64,000 nucleotides of DNA from NCBI RefSeq assembly GCF_049943955.1, contig NZ_JBNFTW010000010.1:1-64000 (forward strand). Direction: 5' to 3'. The notes beneath the pieces are model-generated. The model had not been told where the DNA came from. It worked only from the letters and a program-made list of their open reading frames with translations, and searched no databases. The translations under genes and the position numbers were made by a program. Shown here piece after piece: positions 49,638 through 58,598 of this stretch. How positions within the stretch are numbered: position 1 is the stretch's first letter; every line of letters starts with the position of its first letter. Source of the stretch: Desulfosporosinus sp049943955. Its GTDB lineage: Bacteria > Bacillota > Desulfitobacteriia > Desulfitobacteriales > Desulfitobacteriaceae.

Positions 49638-50768
49638 ATGAAAGCAATTACATATCAAGGGGTCAATCACGTCGAGGTTAAAAATGTTGAAGATTCTACA
49701 ATTATGAAGGACGATGACATAATAATTAAGGTTACTTCTACGACCATTTGTGGTTCGGATTTACATCTATTACGCGGACGTATCCCCAAAATGCCCAAAG
49801 GATTTATTATTGGTCATGAAGCTATGGGCGTTGTGGAAGAAGTAGGAAGCGACGTCAAAAAAGTTAGAAAGGGTGATCGAGTAATAGTGCCTTTTCCAGT
49901 GGCTTGCGGGTACTGTTGGTACTGTATGCATGGGCTGTGGAGCCAATGTGATAATTCAAATGATCATGGTGAAATAGGCGGCATTTTGGGCTATAGCGAG
50001 CTAATGGGCGGCTATGACGGCGGTCAGGCAGAATACCTGAGAGTACCCTATGCCAACGTTGGTCCAAGAATAGTTCCGGAAAATCTTACTGATGAACAAG
50101 TGCTTTTTCTAACAGATATATTGCCGACTTCGTACTGGGGGGTAGAAAATGGCGGTGTGAAAAGGGGGGACACTGTAGTAGTTTTAGGCTGCGGACCGGT
50201 TGGCTTGCTTACCCAAAAATGGGCTGCCTTGATGGGGGCAGATAGAATTATAGCCGTAGATAATCTGAACTACAGGTTGGAACATGCCCAAAAGTTTAAC
50301 AAAGTTGAAGTGGTAAATTTTGATAACTATGATAATACCGGAGAATATATTAAAGAAATAACTCATGGCGGAGCGGACGTAGTTATTGATTGTGTTGGGA
50401 TGGACGGGGAAATGTCTTCAGTTGAAAAGTTGGAAACACTATTAAAGATTCAAGGAGGCTCAAAATCTGCCCTTGAAATTGCCTCCCAGGCAGTCCGTAA
50501 GGGGGGAACAATATCTGTGGTTGGTGTCTATGGAGCGAGATATAATAATTTCCCCTTTGGAGATTTCTTTTCCAGAAATGTTACCTTAAAAATGGGCCAA
50601 TGTCCTGCACATTCGTATATAGATCGTATTTTAGATATGATTGTCAAGAATGAGTTTGATGCAACGGATATAATAACTCATCGAATGTCACTAACTGAAG
50701 GCGAAAAGGCTTACGAATTATTTGATCAAAAGCTTGACAACTGTATCAAAGTTGTCTTGAAACCTTGA
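49638..50768 (+). CDS. Zinc-dependent alcohol dehydrogenase family protein
   Basis: 376 residues of the medium-chain dehydrogenase family. TTICGSDLHLLRG has the catalytic zinc Cys, GHEAMGVVEEVG the zinc His-Glu, CGYCWYCMHGLWSQC the structural zinc site and VVVLGCGPVGLLTQ the NAD(P) Rossmann loop. The long middle section resembles glutathione-independent formaldehyde dehydrogenase-like members. Substrate unknown: an alcohol or aldehyde. GGAAAGGAAC precedes ATG. Stands alone. Confidence 0.9.
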   Translation: MKAITYQGVNHVEVKNVEDSTIMKDDDIIIKVTSTTICGSDLHLLRGRIPKMPKGFIIGHEAMGVVEEVGSDVKKVRKGDRVIVPFPVACGYCWYCMHGLWSQCDNSNDHGEIGGILGYSELMGGYDGGQAEYLRVPYANVGPRIVPENLTDEQVLFLTDILPTSYWGVENGGVKRGDTVVVLGCGPVGLLTQKWAALMGADRIIAVDNLNYRLEHAQKFNKVEVVNFDNYDNTGEYIKEITHGGADVVIDCVGMDGEMSSVEKLETLLKIQGGSKSALEIASQAVRKGGTISVVGVYGARYNNFPFGDFFSRNVTLKMGQCPAHSYIDRILDMIVKNEFDATDIITHRMSLTEGEKAYELFDQKLDNCIKVVLKP

Positions 50769-50814
50769 TTTAGAGAATTAAATAGACGAATTTTCCCTGA
50801 AAGGACATATTTGA

Positions 50815-51579
50815 ATGCCTTTAGACCAACAAACCAAAGGACCTAACGAAGCAGATATCAGATCGGCACAAGCAGATATTCAGATCGCCCAGGCGCAATT
50901 AGCCAGCGCTCAGGCTGATTTAGAGAATGCCTCCATTGTTGCACCGGTGGATGCTGTGGTTATTAGCTGTCCTCTTCAGCTGGGTCAAGATTCGGATTCG
51001 AATTCCATAATCACCCTTACACCTACGGGGGAGAAACTAGAGGTCGATGCTTCGATAGATCAAGCAGATATTACCCTGGATTCTTATCCAAATCAGCATA
51101 TCAGCGGAACTGTGAATTCAGTTGCTTTAGAAGGCTCAACTACTCAGAACGTTACAACCTATGAGCTCAAAGCAGCAGTTGATAACAACAGTGATCTGCT
51201 GAGAGCAGGAATGAATACCAATGTAGATATCATAGCAGCTCAAGCTACGAATGTTTTAACTGTTCCCAGTCAGGCTCTTAAAACCCAAGGAAATCAGACA
51301 GGCGTCATGGTTCCTGGAGGTTTAAATGTTGACTCCGGGCAAAGTGGTTCCGGCACAAGTAACGGCAAGGGTGGAACTTCATTAGGGAATAGCCGTTTTA
51401 TTCCAGTTGTTATCGGTCTGGATGATGGAACGAATGCGGAAATCAAGAGCGGCTTAAAAGAAGGGCAAGAAGTTGTTACAGGAACCAATTCTGCTTCAAC
51501 GACAACGAAATCCAGCTCTGGTTCAGATCTCCTTTTCGGGGGCGGAGGTCCTGGTGACGGCGGTCCCCCGCCAAACTAA
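50815..51579 (+). pseudogene. Membrane-fusion (HlyD/MacA-type) protein, N-terminally truncated
   Basis: 254 codons beginning inside the periplasmic hairpin (IRSAQADIQIAQAQLASAQA). The second lipoyl half (ASIVAPVDAVVISCPLQLGQ), beta-barrel (SGTVNSVALEGSTTQ) and membrane-proximal domain (VLTVPSQAL) follow. The N-terminal membrane anchor, first lipoyl half and first hairpin helix of the family are missing. ATG 50815 has only a weak AAAGGA ribosome site. No ABC transporter or permease partner is adjacent. It is best read as the remnant of an efflux adaptor gene. Confidence 0.7.
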
Positions 51580-51630
51580 GAACATCGATGAATTATTATA
51601 CAGTAAATCATAGAGGTCACTTGGTGCAGT

Positions 51631-51667
51631 CAATAATAGCCCTGGCAGTTTGCCGGGGCTATTATTG
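51631..51667. terminator. Long hairpin after the efflux-adaptor remnant
   Basis: CAATAATAGCCCTGGC pairs with GCCGGGGCTATTATTG with one G-T pair. No long T-run follows, but U-rich ends are part of the stem. The 242 bases from here to 51909 hold no recognised feature. Confidence 0.6.
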
Positions 51668-51909
51668 TGAAGATTAAAGTCTAATGAATGGCTGGCTCGA
51701 GCATTTAAACATTTTGCAGATTTTGTAACGAATGCAGGATATTTGTTGATAGAAGTAGAATTAACCAGAAGAATTATAGGGATATAAGAATTGGATTAAG
51801 AAATGCTCCGGTCGTTATTATTATTGCTCCGGTTTAATTTATAAATGTTCGCCCAAAAAATCCTTAAAAAGAGGAAAATGCAAGTACTAAGGAGGGGAAA
51901 AACAAAATA

Positions 51910-52974
51910 ATGAAATCTATTTTTTTTGTAGCTTTGACGCCAGATATGGCTCAAGTAGCGGAACAGGTGATGCATGAGCTCAATTTATCGTTTCCTATCG
52001 AAGTTGTAAGCTTTGATCGAGGCCCAGAGGTAGTTAGAGACAACCCTCAAACGGATGTTATGATCAGCAGAGGCCTTATGGTTGACCTGTTAAAAAAACA
52101 TACCCATAAGCCTGTTGTTGGGCTGACTATGACTATTGGTGAGATGCTGGAGGCAGTTCAGCGTTTGATTGCTGGTGGAGCTGCAAAAGTGGGAGTGGTG
52201 GCTCATAAAGGATTTTTAGATGATATGGATGATTCAGATTTCGTTGTCGGTGAAACGACAATATATGTCAGGCCATGGACTACCCTTAAGGAAATCCCCA
52301 AAATACTAGAACAGCTAAGCAGAATTGGTGTTAACGCTATTACTGGTGACAAAGGCGGATATACGGCAGCCAAGGAACAGGGCGGATACATGTTGGACCT
52401 TCTTGAATCGGGTCAATTGGCAGTAAAGCGTGCTATAACCGAGGCCTTAAAAATAGCTCAAGTTTCGGAACGAGAGCGTGAGAAAACACTACGATACGAG
52501 CAGGTGTTAACTGAACTTTATTCAGAACTGGAGCAATCGGCTGCTTTTGTTGAGGAATTAGCGGCTTCTTCGGAGGAACTGGCTGCTTCCAGCGAAGAAG
52601 CCTTTAACATCGCCCAAATCGCCACTCAGGAGGTTAATGGTATTTCTGAGATATTAGAAGTTATTCGACGCGTGGCCCAGCAAACGAACTTATTGGGACT
52701 TAACGCTGCTATTGAGGCTGCTCGTGTAGGGGAACACGGACGGGGTTTCTCGGTGGTGGCTGAGGAAGTACGCAAACTGGCAGTGGAGAGCAATAAGTCA
52801 GCTAAAGATATTGATGAGATGCTTCAAAGATTTCGTGAGTCGGTCATTCGTGTCCAAAAAAATGTCGAGCAGAGTAATGTGATAACTAAAGAGCAAGCAA
52901 CGGCCACTCAAGATTTGTCCCAGAAGTTAGATAGTCTTAAAATGTTAGGGGAAAAATTAACCTCCGCGTCATAA
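51910..52974 (+). CDS. Soluble chemotaxis-type transducer with PrpR_N sensor
   Basis: 354 residues without any transmembrane segment. Residues about 1-185 match the PrpR N-terminal sensor domain (VVRDNPQTDVMISRGLMVDL, KVGVVAHKGFLDD, GVNAITGDKGGYTAAKEQGG), known from the propionate regulator PrpR. A coiled coil around 190-240 with repeated ELAASSE follows, then a short methyl-accepting signalling hairpin whose tip is QQTNLLGLNAAIEAARVGEH with GRGFSVVAEEVRKLAVES. It would report a cytoplasmic ligand, perhaps 2-methylcitrate or another organic acid, to CheA/CheW. GGAGGGG precedes the ATG. Confidence 0.87.
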   Translation: MKSIFFVALTPDMAQVAEQVMHELNLSFPIEVVSFDRGPEVVRDNPQTDVMISRGLMVDLLKKHTHKPVVGLTMTIGEMLEAVQRLIAGGAAKVGVVAHKGFLDDMDDSDFVVGETTIYVRPWTTLKEIPKILEQLSRIGVNAITGDKGGYTAAKEQGGYMLDLLESGQLAVKRAITEALKIAQVSEREREKTLRYEQVLTELYSELEQSAAFVEELAASSEELAASSEEAFNIAQIATQEVNGISEILEVIRRVAQQTNLLGLNAAIEAARVGEHGRGFSVVAEEVRKLAVESNKSAKDIDEMLQRFRESVIRVQKNVEQSNVITKEQATATQDLSQKLDSLKMLGEKLTSAS

Positions 52975-53011
52975 TAATTGGTGGAGTAAAACGGCGAAAT
53001 TCATTGTAATC

Positions 53012-53041
53012 AAAAGTCCGGTATATTGTCGGGCTTTTTTT
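53012..53041 (+). terminator. Terminator after the PrpR_N-MCP gene
   Basis: AAAAGTCCG pairs with CGGGCTTTT (one G-T pair), then TTTTTTT. Confidence 0.8.
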
Positions 53042-53181
53042 CATGCTCTTCTTATGAGGTTCTTGTTAAAAATCCTATAATATTTTTGTATTTTTCATTA
53101 GAACAGAAAATAATAGTAATATATTGAGAGATCGGGTAATACTGAATGTGACTTAACCATAAGGGAGGCTAAAAACAAATA

Positions 53182-53505
53182 ATGTTGGAAGAACTGAGGG
53201 AAGATAGCCTTAAATCTTTAGAATTCGATAACAATATCAGGGAAATTTTGATGAATCTAATTTATTCATCTAAGGATATTCGAACTAATCACTTAGTTTT
53301 TCAGGACCCAAGAAACGAAAAAATTAGATATATACTTTTGCGGGATGGACTGACCTGGATTCTAATTATAGGCAAAATATTAGCCAATGATTTAGTAAAA
53401 ATTCGTGAAGACATCTATCTTTTTGATTATAACGAACCTGAAAATAATTTCAGGTTTCTTCTGTCTCAATTCTGTGAAGAAGGAGACCGGGAGATGTTCT
53501 CATAA
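53182..53505 (+). CDS. Unknown protein, 107 aa
   Basis: AAGGGAGG lies about 13 bases before ATG 53182. The product is charged, with a helical N-terminus (NNIREILMNLIYSSKDIRTN) and a beta-rich middle (YILLRDGLTWILIIGK). No membrane segment or catalytic motif. It is followed at once by a strong terminator. No family recognised. Confidence 0.55.
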   Translation: MLEELREDSLKSLEFDNNIREILMNLIYSSKDIRTNHLVFQDPRNEKIRYILLRDGLTWILIIGKILANDLVKIREDIYLFDYNEPENNFRFLLSQFCEEGDREMFS

Positions 53506-53506
53506 G

Positions 53507-53549
53507 AAAATAGCCCCAAAGGCGTTCAAAGCGCCTCTTGGGCTATTTT
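53507..53549 (+). terminator. Terminator between convergent genes
   Basis: AAAATAGCCC with AGGCG forms a long stem with CGCCT and GGGCTATTTT. It begins at the stop of the 107-aa gene and could also end the converging radical SAM gene. Confidence 0.85.
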
Positions 53550-53575
53550 GAGTTTATGAACATTAAGCTTTATTA

Positions 53576-55066
53576 TTAGCTCTCTAAAGCCGCATTTTCA
53601 AACACTTTGCGGAAATGATAACCGTAAATAGATAGAGTGATCGCCAAAGGGAAGACTTGAGGGCGTTTAATTAGTGACCAGAAAATAAGGCGCCAATAAT
53701 ATCGCCTCTCTTTCTCAATAATCCCTAAGCGAATGATCGATTTTAAAAAAGCTAAAATATGATTGAAACTTAAAGGGCCAGTCGTGGAGGCGATAGGTTT
53801 GTACTCTTGCAAAAATACAAGGATTCTTTCATAGTAACGACTCGGAGAATAGATCGTGTTTACAATTCTATGATATCCTTTGACCAGAGTTTCCCGATCC
53901 ATCTTGGGAATAAAATTCATACTAAAATCTGTATTATCTCCAGTAAAACCTTTTAATAATCTGCCTTCACCTGCTAAACGCTGATATAAATTAGTTCCCT
54001 TAGGCGCGTTTAACAACCCCACCATAGCAGCAGCGATCCCACTTTGTTGGATAAAATCAATAAGGCTATCGAAGATCGTACTATTGTCATTGTCGAAACC
54101 AACAATGAAGCCGCCATGGACTTGTAGACCAGAGTGTTGGATTTTTTTCACACTTAATATTAAATCTCTGTTTTTGTTCTGGACTTTGTTACACTCGGCT
54201 AAACTGCTTTCATTGGGAGATTCGATGCCAATAAATACGGTATTAAAACCGGCTTTAACCATCATCTCCATTAAGGTGTCATCATCAGCAAGGTTGATTG
54301 AGGTTTCAGTTAAAAAGGCAAATGGATAGTTTTTTTCTCTCATCCAGTTTATTAGGGCTGGGAGAATATCTTTCATAAGCTTTCGCTTATTGCCAATAAA
54401 ATTATCATCGACAAAAAAGACTCCGCCACGCCAACCGGATTCATAAAGGGCGTTTAACTCTTTAATCAATTGCGGGGCGTCCTTTGTGCGGGGTACATGC
54501 CCAAATAAGGTTGTTACATTACAAAAATCACAGTTAAAAGGACAACCGCGTGAATATTGAATGTTCATCGTTGAATACCTTTTTTGATTGATAAGTTTCC
54601 ATAAAGGTGAAGGAGTTTCACGCAGATCTGCCCATTGATCTGACGTATAAATATGTTGTGCTTTATTCTCTTTGAGGTCATGGATAAATTTGGGGACTGT
54701 AATCTCACCCTCATTTAATAAAAGATGATCAACATCATCAAAGACTTCAGGTTCTGAGGTAAATAGAGGTCCGCCAGCGACTGTTTTTATACCGAGAGCT
54801 TTACAGCGATCAATTACTTCTCTCGTTGATTCTCTCTGGACGGCCATGGCACTGAGCATTACATAATCCGCCCACAATAAATCTTTATCTTTTAGTGTGG
54901 TTACATTCATATCAATCAGGCGCTTTTCATCATCGTCCGGAAACATGGCAGCAATAGTAGCCAGTCCAAGAGGCGGAAAGCTAGCCTTCTTTGATACAAA
55001 TTTCAAGGCATACTGAAATCCCCAATATGTAACAGGGTATTGCGGGTAAACAAATAGTATTTTCAT
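53576..55066 (-). CDS. B12-binding-domain radical SAM protein
   Basis: 496 residues. The start is ATG 55066 after AAGGGAG; the frame runs upstream to 55123. The N-terminal about 150 residues are a B12-binding-like fold (MKILFVYPQYPV, then ASFPPLGLATIAAMFPDDDE). The radical SAM core carries the cluster motif CPFNCDFCNVT and EYSRGC-type context. The C-terminal DUF4070-like region follows. Members methylate or rearrange lipids and cofactors such as hopanoids and bacteriochlorophyll; the substrate here is unknown. No partner gene is adjacent. Confidence 0.88.
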   Translation of the reverse strand: MKILFVYPQYPVTYWGFQYALKFVSKKASFPPLGLATIAAMFPDDDEKRLIDMNVTTLKDKDLLWADYVMLSAMAVQRESTREVIDRCKALGIKTVAGGPLFTSEPEVFDDVDHLLLNEGEITVPKFIHDLKENKAQHIYTSDQWADLRETPSPLWKLINQKRYSTMNIQYSRGCPFNCDFCNVTTLFGHVPRTKDAPQLIKELNALYESGWRGGVFFVDDNFIGNKRKLMKDILPALINWMREKNYPFAFLTETSINLADDDTLMEMMVKAGFNTVFIGIESPNESSLAECNKVQNKNRDLILSVKKIQHSGLQVHGGFIVGFDNDNSTIFDSLIDFIQQSGIAAAMVGLLNAPKGTNLYQRLAGEGRLLKGFTGDNTDFSMNFIPKMDRETLVKGYHRIVNTIYSPSRYYERILVFLQEYKPIASTTGPLSFNHILAFLKSIIRLGIIEKERRYYWRLIFWSLIKRPQVFPLAITLSIYGYHFRKVFENAALES

Positions 55067-55449
55067 AGCTAACTCCCTTCTGTTCAATATAATTATTTGG
55101 TATATAAACAATGAAATACGCAAGTTTATTAGCTTTAGAGTTCACTTTTTTATTGATTATAAACCTAATCAATGTTAAATGCAAAAAAATGGTATATCTA
55201 TAAAATATTATTTAATTGTACATTATTATGGTAAACATTATATTAATGTTACATTCTGGGGAGCGTCTATTTGAACTAAGGGATGGGGAATACTATCTGA
55301 AGACCAGTGGAACTTGCAAAAAACTATATTTAAGGTGCTTTAAACTGAAACTGTGACTTTTTTTAAATTGCGCTAAGGGAATTTTGTAAGATGTGGTATA
55401 GTATAGTTTGGTCGATTAAGATGAACTAAGACAGATTGGCGGAGAAAAT
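55067..55449. other. AT-rich intergenic region between divergent genes
   Basis: 383 bases between the radical SAM gene (minus) and the DUF2156 gene (plus). A possible -10 TATAGT (about 55402) occurs near the right end. No repeat, RNA gene or further open frame with a ribosome site was found. Confidence 0.4.
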
Positions 55450-56352
55450 ATGATTGACTTTAAAGATGTAGATTTAAATGACAAAAAATGGATAGAAACA
55501 CTTCTTACTGTAGCTGACTTAAGTGGATGTCATCAGAACTTTACCAATATATTTACTTGGTCAAAAATCTATCACTATCGTGTTGCACAGGTAAATGGTT
55601 TTCTGGTGGTCAAAGGAGTTATGGATGATTTACCTTATTATTTTTATCCTGCTGGTTCAGGAAACCTTATGAACGTATTGCAGGCAATGAAGCAGGATGC
55701 TGTTTCCTGCGGGCATGAATTTGTTTTAGCCGGGCTTTCCCCTGAGAATGTTAAAGAGCTGAATTCCTTGTATCCTGAGCAATTTGAATATCGTGAGATG
55801 CGCGATAGTTTCGATTATGTTTATTTTCTAGACAAGCTTGTTTCTCTTGCAGGCAATTCTCTTCACTCAAAAAGAAATTATATAAATAGATTCAAGAAGG
55901 AAAATCAGGACTGGGCATTTGAAAAAATAACCTTAGATAACCTTTCTGATTGTTGGGAAATGAATAAAGAATGGTGTAAAATTAATCCTTGCGATGAAGG
56001 GAGTATTGCTGAGGAAAACTGCGCAGTCCGCCGTTGCTTCAATAATTTTACCGAACTAGGTTTAGAGGGTGGACTGATTCGGTTAGAAGGCAAAGTAATC
56101 GCCTATACGATGGGGGAAAAACTTAATTCGGATACATATGTTATTCATGTTGAAAAAGCATTTGGTTATATTCCTGGGGCTTATCAAATGATCAATCATG
56201 AGTTTGCAGCGACTATTAAGGAGAAATACCCTGATTTGGTATATGTAAATCGTGAAGAAGATATGGGTGTTGAAGGGTTAAGAAAAGCGAAACTGTCCTA
56301 TCATCCAGACAAAATGGAAGAAAAATATCTGGGTACTTATTTTCAAGGGTAA
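55450..56352 (+). CDS. DUF2156 (phosphatidylglycerol lysyltransferase C-domain-like) protein
   Basis: 300 residues. NFTNIFTWSKIYHYRVAQVN at the N-terminus, GNSLHSKRNYINRFKKENQD in the middle and PGAYQMINHEFAATI near the end are typical of DUF2156, a double GNAT-like fold. Relatives transfer aminoacyl groups from tRNA to lipids or peptides, but this cytoplasmic form has no assigned substrate. The ribosome site is GGCGGAG before ATG. It is followed 40 bases later by a GNAT gene, so the two may act together. Confidence 0.8.
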   Translation: MIDFKDVDLNDKKWIETLLTVADLSGCHQNFTNIFTWSKIYHYRVAQVNGFLVVKGVMDDLPYYFYPAGSGNLMNVLQAMKQDAVSCGHEFVLAGLSPENVKELNSLYPEQFEYREMRDSFDYVYFLDKLVSLAGNSLHSKRNYINRFKKENQDWAFEKITLDNLSDCWEMNKEWCKINPCDEGSIAEENCAVRRCFNNFTELGLEGGLIRLEGKVIAYTMGEKLNSDTYVIHVEKAFGYIPGAYQMINHEFAATIKEKYPDLVYVNREEDMGVEGLRKAKLSYHPDKMEEKYLGTYFQG

Positions 56353-56392
56353 GGGAAAATTTATTTGACAGTCAGGTGGAGATCAAAGTTCG

Positions 56393-57283
56393 ATGCATAA
56401 AATGCGGTTGGCCGAAATAGGTGAGGAACAACAACAAAAAGAAATATGGAAACTCTGTTTTGGAGATCCTGAACGTTATATTAATTTCTTTTTTAACAAT
56501 AGGTATAAGGCAGATGAAACAGCTGTTTTGCTTGATGACAGGGAAATATTAGCAATGCTCACGATGATGCCGGTTAAAACTGTGATTTCTGACCATCATA
56601 GCTACAATACCGCCATGCTCTACGCTATCGCGACAGCTCCGAAATACCAGAATCAAGGTCTGGCTTCGAAGTTAATTGACTATTGCTGCCAATATCTTAA
56701 ACCTTGTCGAACTGAGGTTTTTGTGTTAGTTCCGGCGAATCTAAAACTTTTTGATTTTTACCGTAAGCTGGGATTCCGTAATGGATTCTATATTAAGGAG
56801 ACTCAACTGAATTACAGCAATGTAGATACCTTACCGGTTTATCAACAGGGCGAGTGCCTTATTTACCCTATCACCCCTGAGGATTATAATCGCCGCAGGA
56901 ACCATCAACTTCAGGGCAGTTTCTATATTTCGTACCGGGATGAGGACATTGTCTACCAAAAAAAACTGTCTCAACTGTCAGGAGCAGACATTTATGCCCT
57001 AGATATTGGAGAAATTGAGGGATGTTTAGCGGTTGAAAGACTGAGTCCTGTGAAGGTAATAATTAAAGAGATCTTAATTCCAGCAGATTTAATGACCATA
57101 GCTATTAAACAGCTGGTTCAGAAGATACCGGCTGATGAATATGTTCTGCGCACCCATCCCCGCTTTGGCAAATATTTAGAGGGAATTGCGCGTCCTTTCG
57201 GAATGATTAAAGCACCTGAAGAATTTGATGAAGGGACTAGTTCTGAGGAGAATTCTGGATATCTGGGCTTAGCCTTTGATTAG
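56393..57283 (+). CDS. GNAT-family N-acetyltransferase (Eis-like)
   Basis: 296 residues. The N-terminal GNAT domain has the acetyl-CoA loop IATAPKYQNQGLASKLIDYC and FDFYRKLGFRNGF. The C-terminal half resembles the extra domains of Eis-type enzymes. The substrate is unknown (an amine or protein). AGGTGGAG precedes ATG 56393. Probably an operon with the DUF2156 gene; a terminator follows. Confidence 0.82.
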   Translation: MHKMRLAEIGEEQQQKEIWKLCFGDPERYINFFFNNRYKADETAVLLDDREILAMLTMMPVKTVISDHHSYNTAMLYAIATAPKYQNQGLASKLIDYCCQYLKPCRTEVFVLVPANLKLFDFYRKLGFRNGFYIKETQLNYSNVDTLPVYQQGECLIYPITPEDYNRRRNHQLQGSFYISYRDEDIVYQKKLSQLSGADIYALDIGEIEGCLAVERLSPVKVIIKEILIPADLMTIAIKQLVQKIPADEYVLRTHPRFGKYLEGIARPFGMIKAPEEFDEGTSSEENSGYLGLAFD

Positions 57284-57311
57284 TTAAAACTCCAAAGTGG
57301 TTGCAAATAAC

Positions 57312-57352
57312 CAAAGGCGTTCTCGCTTCACTAGCTGAGAACGCCCTTTATT
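57312..57352 (+). terminator. Terminator after the GNAT gene
   Basis: AAGGCGTTCTC pairs with GAGAACGCC and CTT (one bulge), loop of 12 bases, then TATTTAAT. Confidence 0.75.
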
Positions 57353-57444
57353 TAATGATTAGGCGAGCAAAATTGGGGACTCAATGAGGGTGCCAACAAG
57401 TTTTGGTACAGCCACATTTTATGGTTATTCTAAAACCTTATGGT

Positions 57445-58278
57445 TTACCGAAGACTGGCAAAAGATTCATCTTCCGGGAGGGCAATTTCTTTGAAATGGT
57501 TGGCGAGAAATTCTAAATGGTGGCGAAGTTCAGTTCCATGCATCGGCTGACCATGACTGGGAATTGCCAGAGAAGGATTTAGGTCTCTAAGCGTTTTTAA
57601 AGATGTTTCAGCAGTTTTCCAATCAAACGTAAAATATTTAGGAGGTCCGCCTATCTGTTCCTTTTGAGTAAACATTGAGAGAAGAGATTCTTGTCTCAAT
57701 GTTGTAAAAGCATCACCAACAATCATTATGCCGTCCTTTTTTCGAAAAAGGGAAACATGACCTTCTGTATGACCGGGGGTAGGTATCCAGATCCAATCAG
57801 GCACAAAAGGCAATTTGCCTCCGGAAGGAAGAGCGGCGGCGTGTGAGGTTATATCAATTCCAGAGTGCGGAAAACCAGGTGACATTTTGGCTACTAAACC
57901 CTCGTCGACTGTAGGATCTCCCATTGGGTAATCTTTTTTTCCCGTAATGTAGGGCAGTTCTAACGAGTGAATATAAACCGGCACATCCCATAATGCAGCA
58001 AGTTTTTTTACTGAACCTACATGGTCGAAATGGCCATGAGTTAAGAAGATGGCCTTTGGAGGATTATCTTTACCAAAATATTTTTCTGCTGTTTGTATTA
58101 TATAGTCAGCAGAATTTTCAAGGCCAGTATCAACAAGCACCCAGTTGCCGGTACTCGAATTGTTTATTTGTATTAGACATGCATTGACAATCGTAAATTC
58201 CAGCAGAACTATCCCTGGGGTTACTTCCTGTGAGTGTGTTGTTAAGCCGGAAAGAACCTCAATAAGTTTATTTCCCAT
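57445..58278 (-). CDS. MBL-fold metallo-hydrolase
   Basis: 277 residues. AIFLTHGHFDHVGSVKKLA carries the H-x-H-x-D-H zinc motif, and WIPTPGHTEGHVSLFRKKDG, VGDAFTT and IPSHGQPM supply the remaining ligands. The fold covers glyoxalase II, lactonases and beta-lactamases; the substrate is unknown. GGGAGG precedes ATG 58278 (a TTG one codon earlier is also in frame). Monocistronic. Confidence 0.88.
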   Translation of the reverse strand: MGNKLIEVLSGLTTHSQEVTPGIVLLEFTIVNACLIQINNSSTGNWVLVDTGLENSADYIIQTAEKYFGKDNPPKAIFLTHGHFDHVGSVKKLAALWDVPVYIHSLELPYITGKKDYPMGDPTVDEGLVAKMSPGFPHSGIDITSHAAALPSGGKLPFVPDWIWIPTPGHTEGHVSLFRKKDGIMIVGDAFTTLRQESLLSMFTQKEQIGGPPKYFTFDWKTAETSLKTLRDLNPSLAIPSHGQPMHGTELRHHLEFLANHFKEIALPEDESFASLR

Positions 58279-58598
58279 CAAAATACCTCCCTAAAACGTT
58301 CTCTGGGTTATTATGTTCAGAGACAATAATTCCTATTGATGCTAAGTTTTCTCATAGGATGAACAACAAAAACCTCCTTCCAAATTGTGGATGGAGGTTT
58401 TTTAATATATTTGGTTAAAATTATTTTAAATTCAATAAAGGAATTTATCTCTTTTTGGCGAATGTTGAAAAAACAAGTGGAATAAAGAAAGTGAATGTTG
58501 ACTTACAACTAGGATTCCAGATGCAGCCAGATAGTGGGAAAGAGAACAAGGAAAGTGACAGTTATCATTAAAATGGTATGTAATGCAAAGAGGGGGCG
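58279..58598. other. Intergenic region upstream of the hydrogenase operon
   Basis: 320 bases between the MBL gene (minus) and hyaA (plus). It contains the hairpin at 58368-58403 and a TTGACT (58498-58503) that lacks a convincing -10 at 16-18 bases. No sigma-54 or Fnr-type site was recognised. Confidence 0.4.
58368..58403. terminator. Hairpin terminator upstream of the hydrogenase operon
   Basis: AAAAACCTCC pairs with GGAGGTTTTT; inner TCCA/TGGA partly extends the stem; T-run TTTTTT on the plus strand. No plus-strand gene ends here. Confidence 0.65.

Noticed and set aside
57385..57493. Short plus-strand frame overlapping the end of the MBL gene
   Set aside because: No ribosome site at its ATG, and most of its length is antisense to a well-supported coding region.
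58498..58526. TTGACT as -35 of a hydrogenase promoter
   Set aside because: No acceptable -10 sequence lies 16-18 bases downstream.
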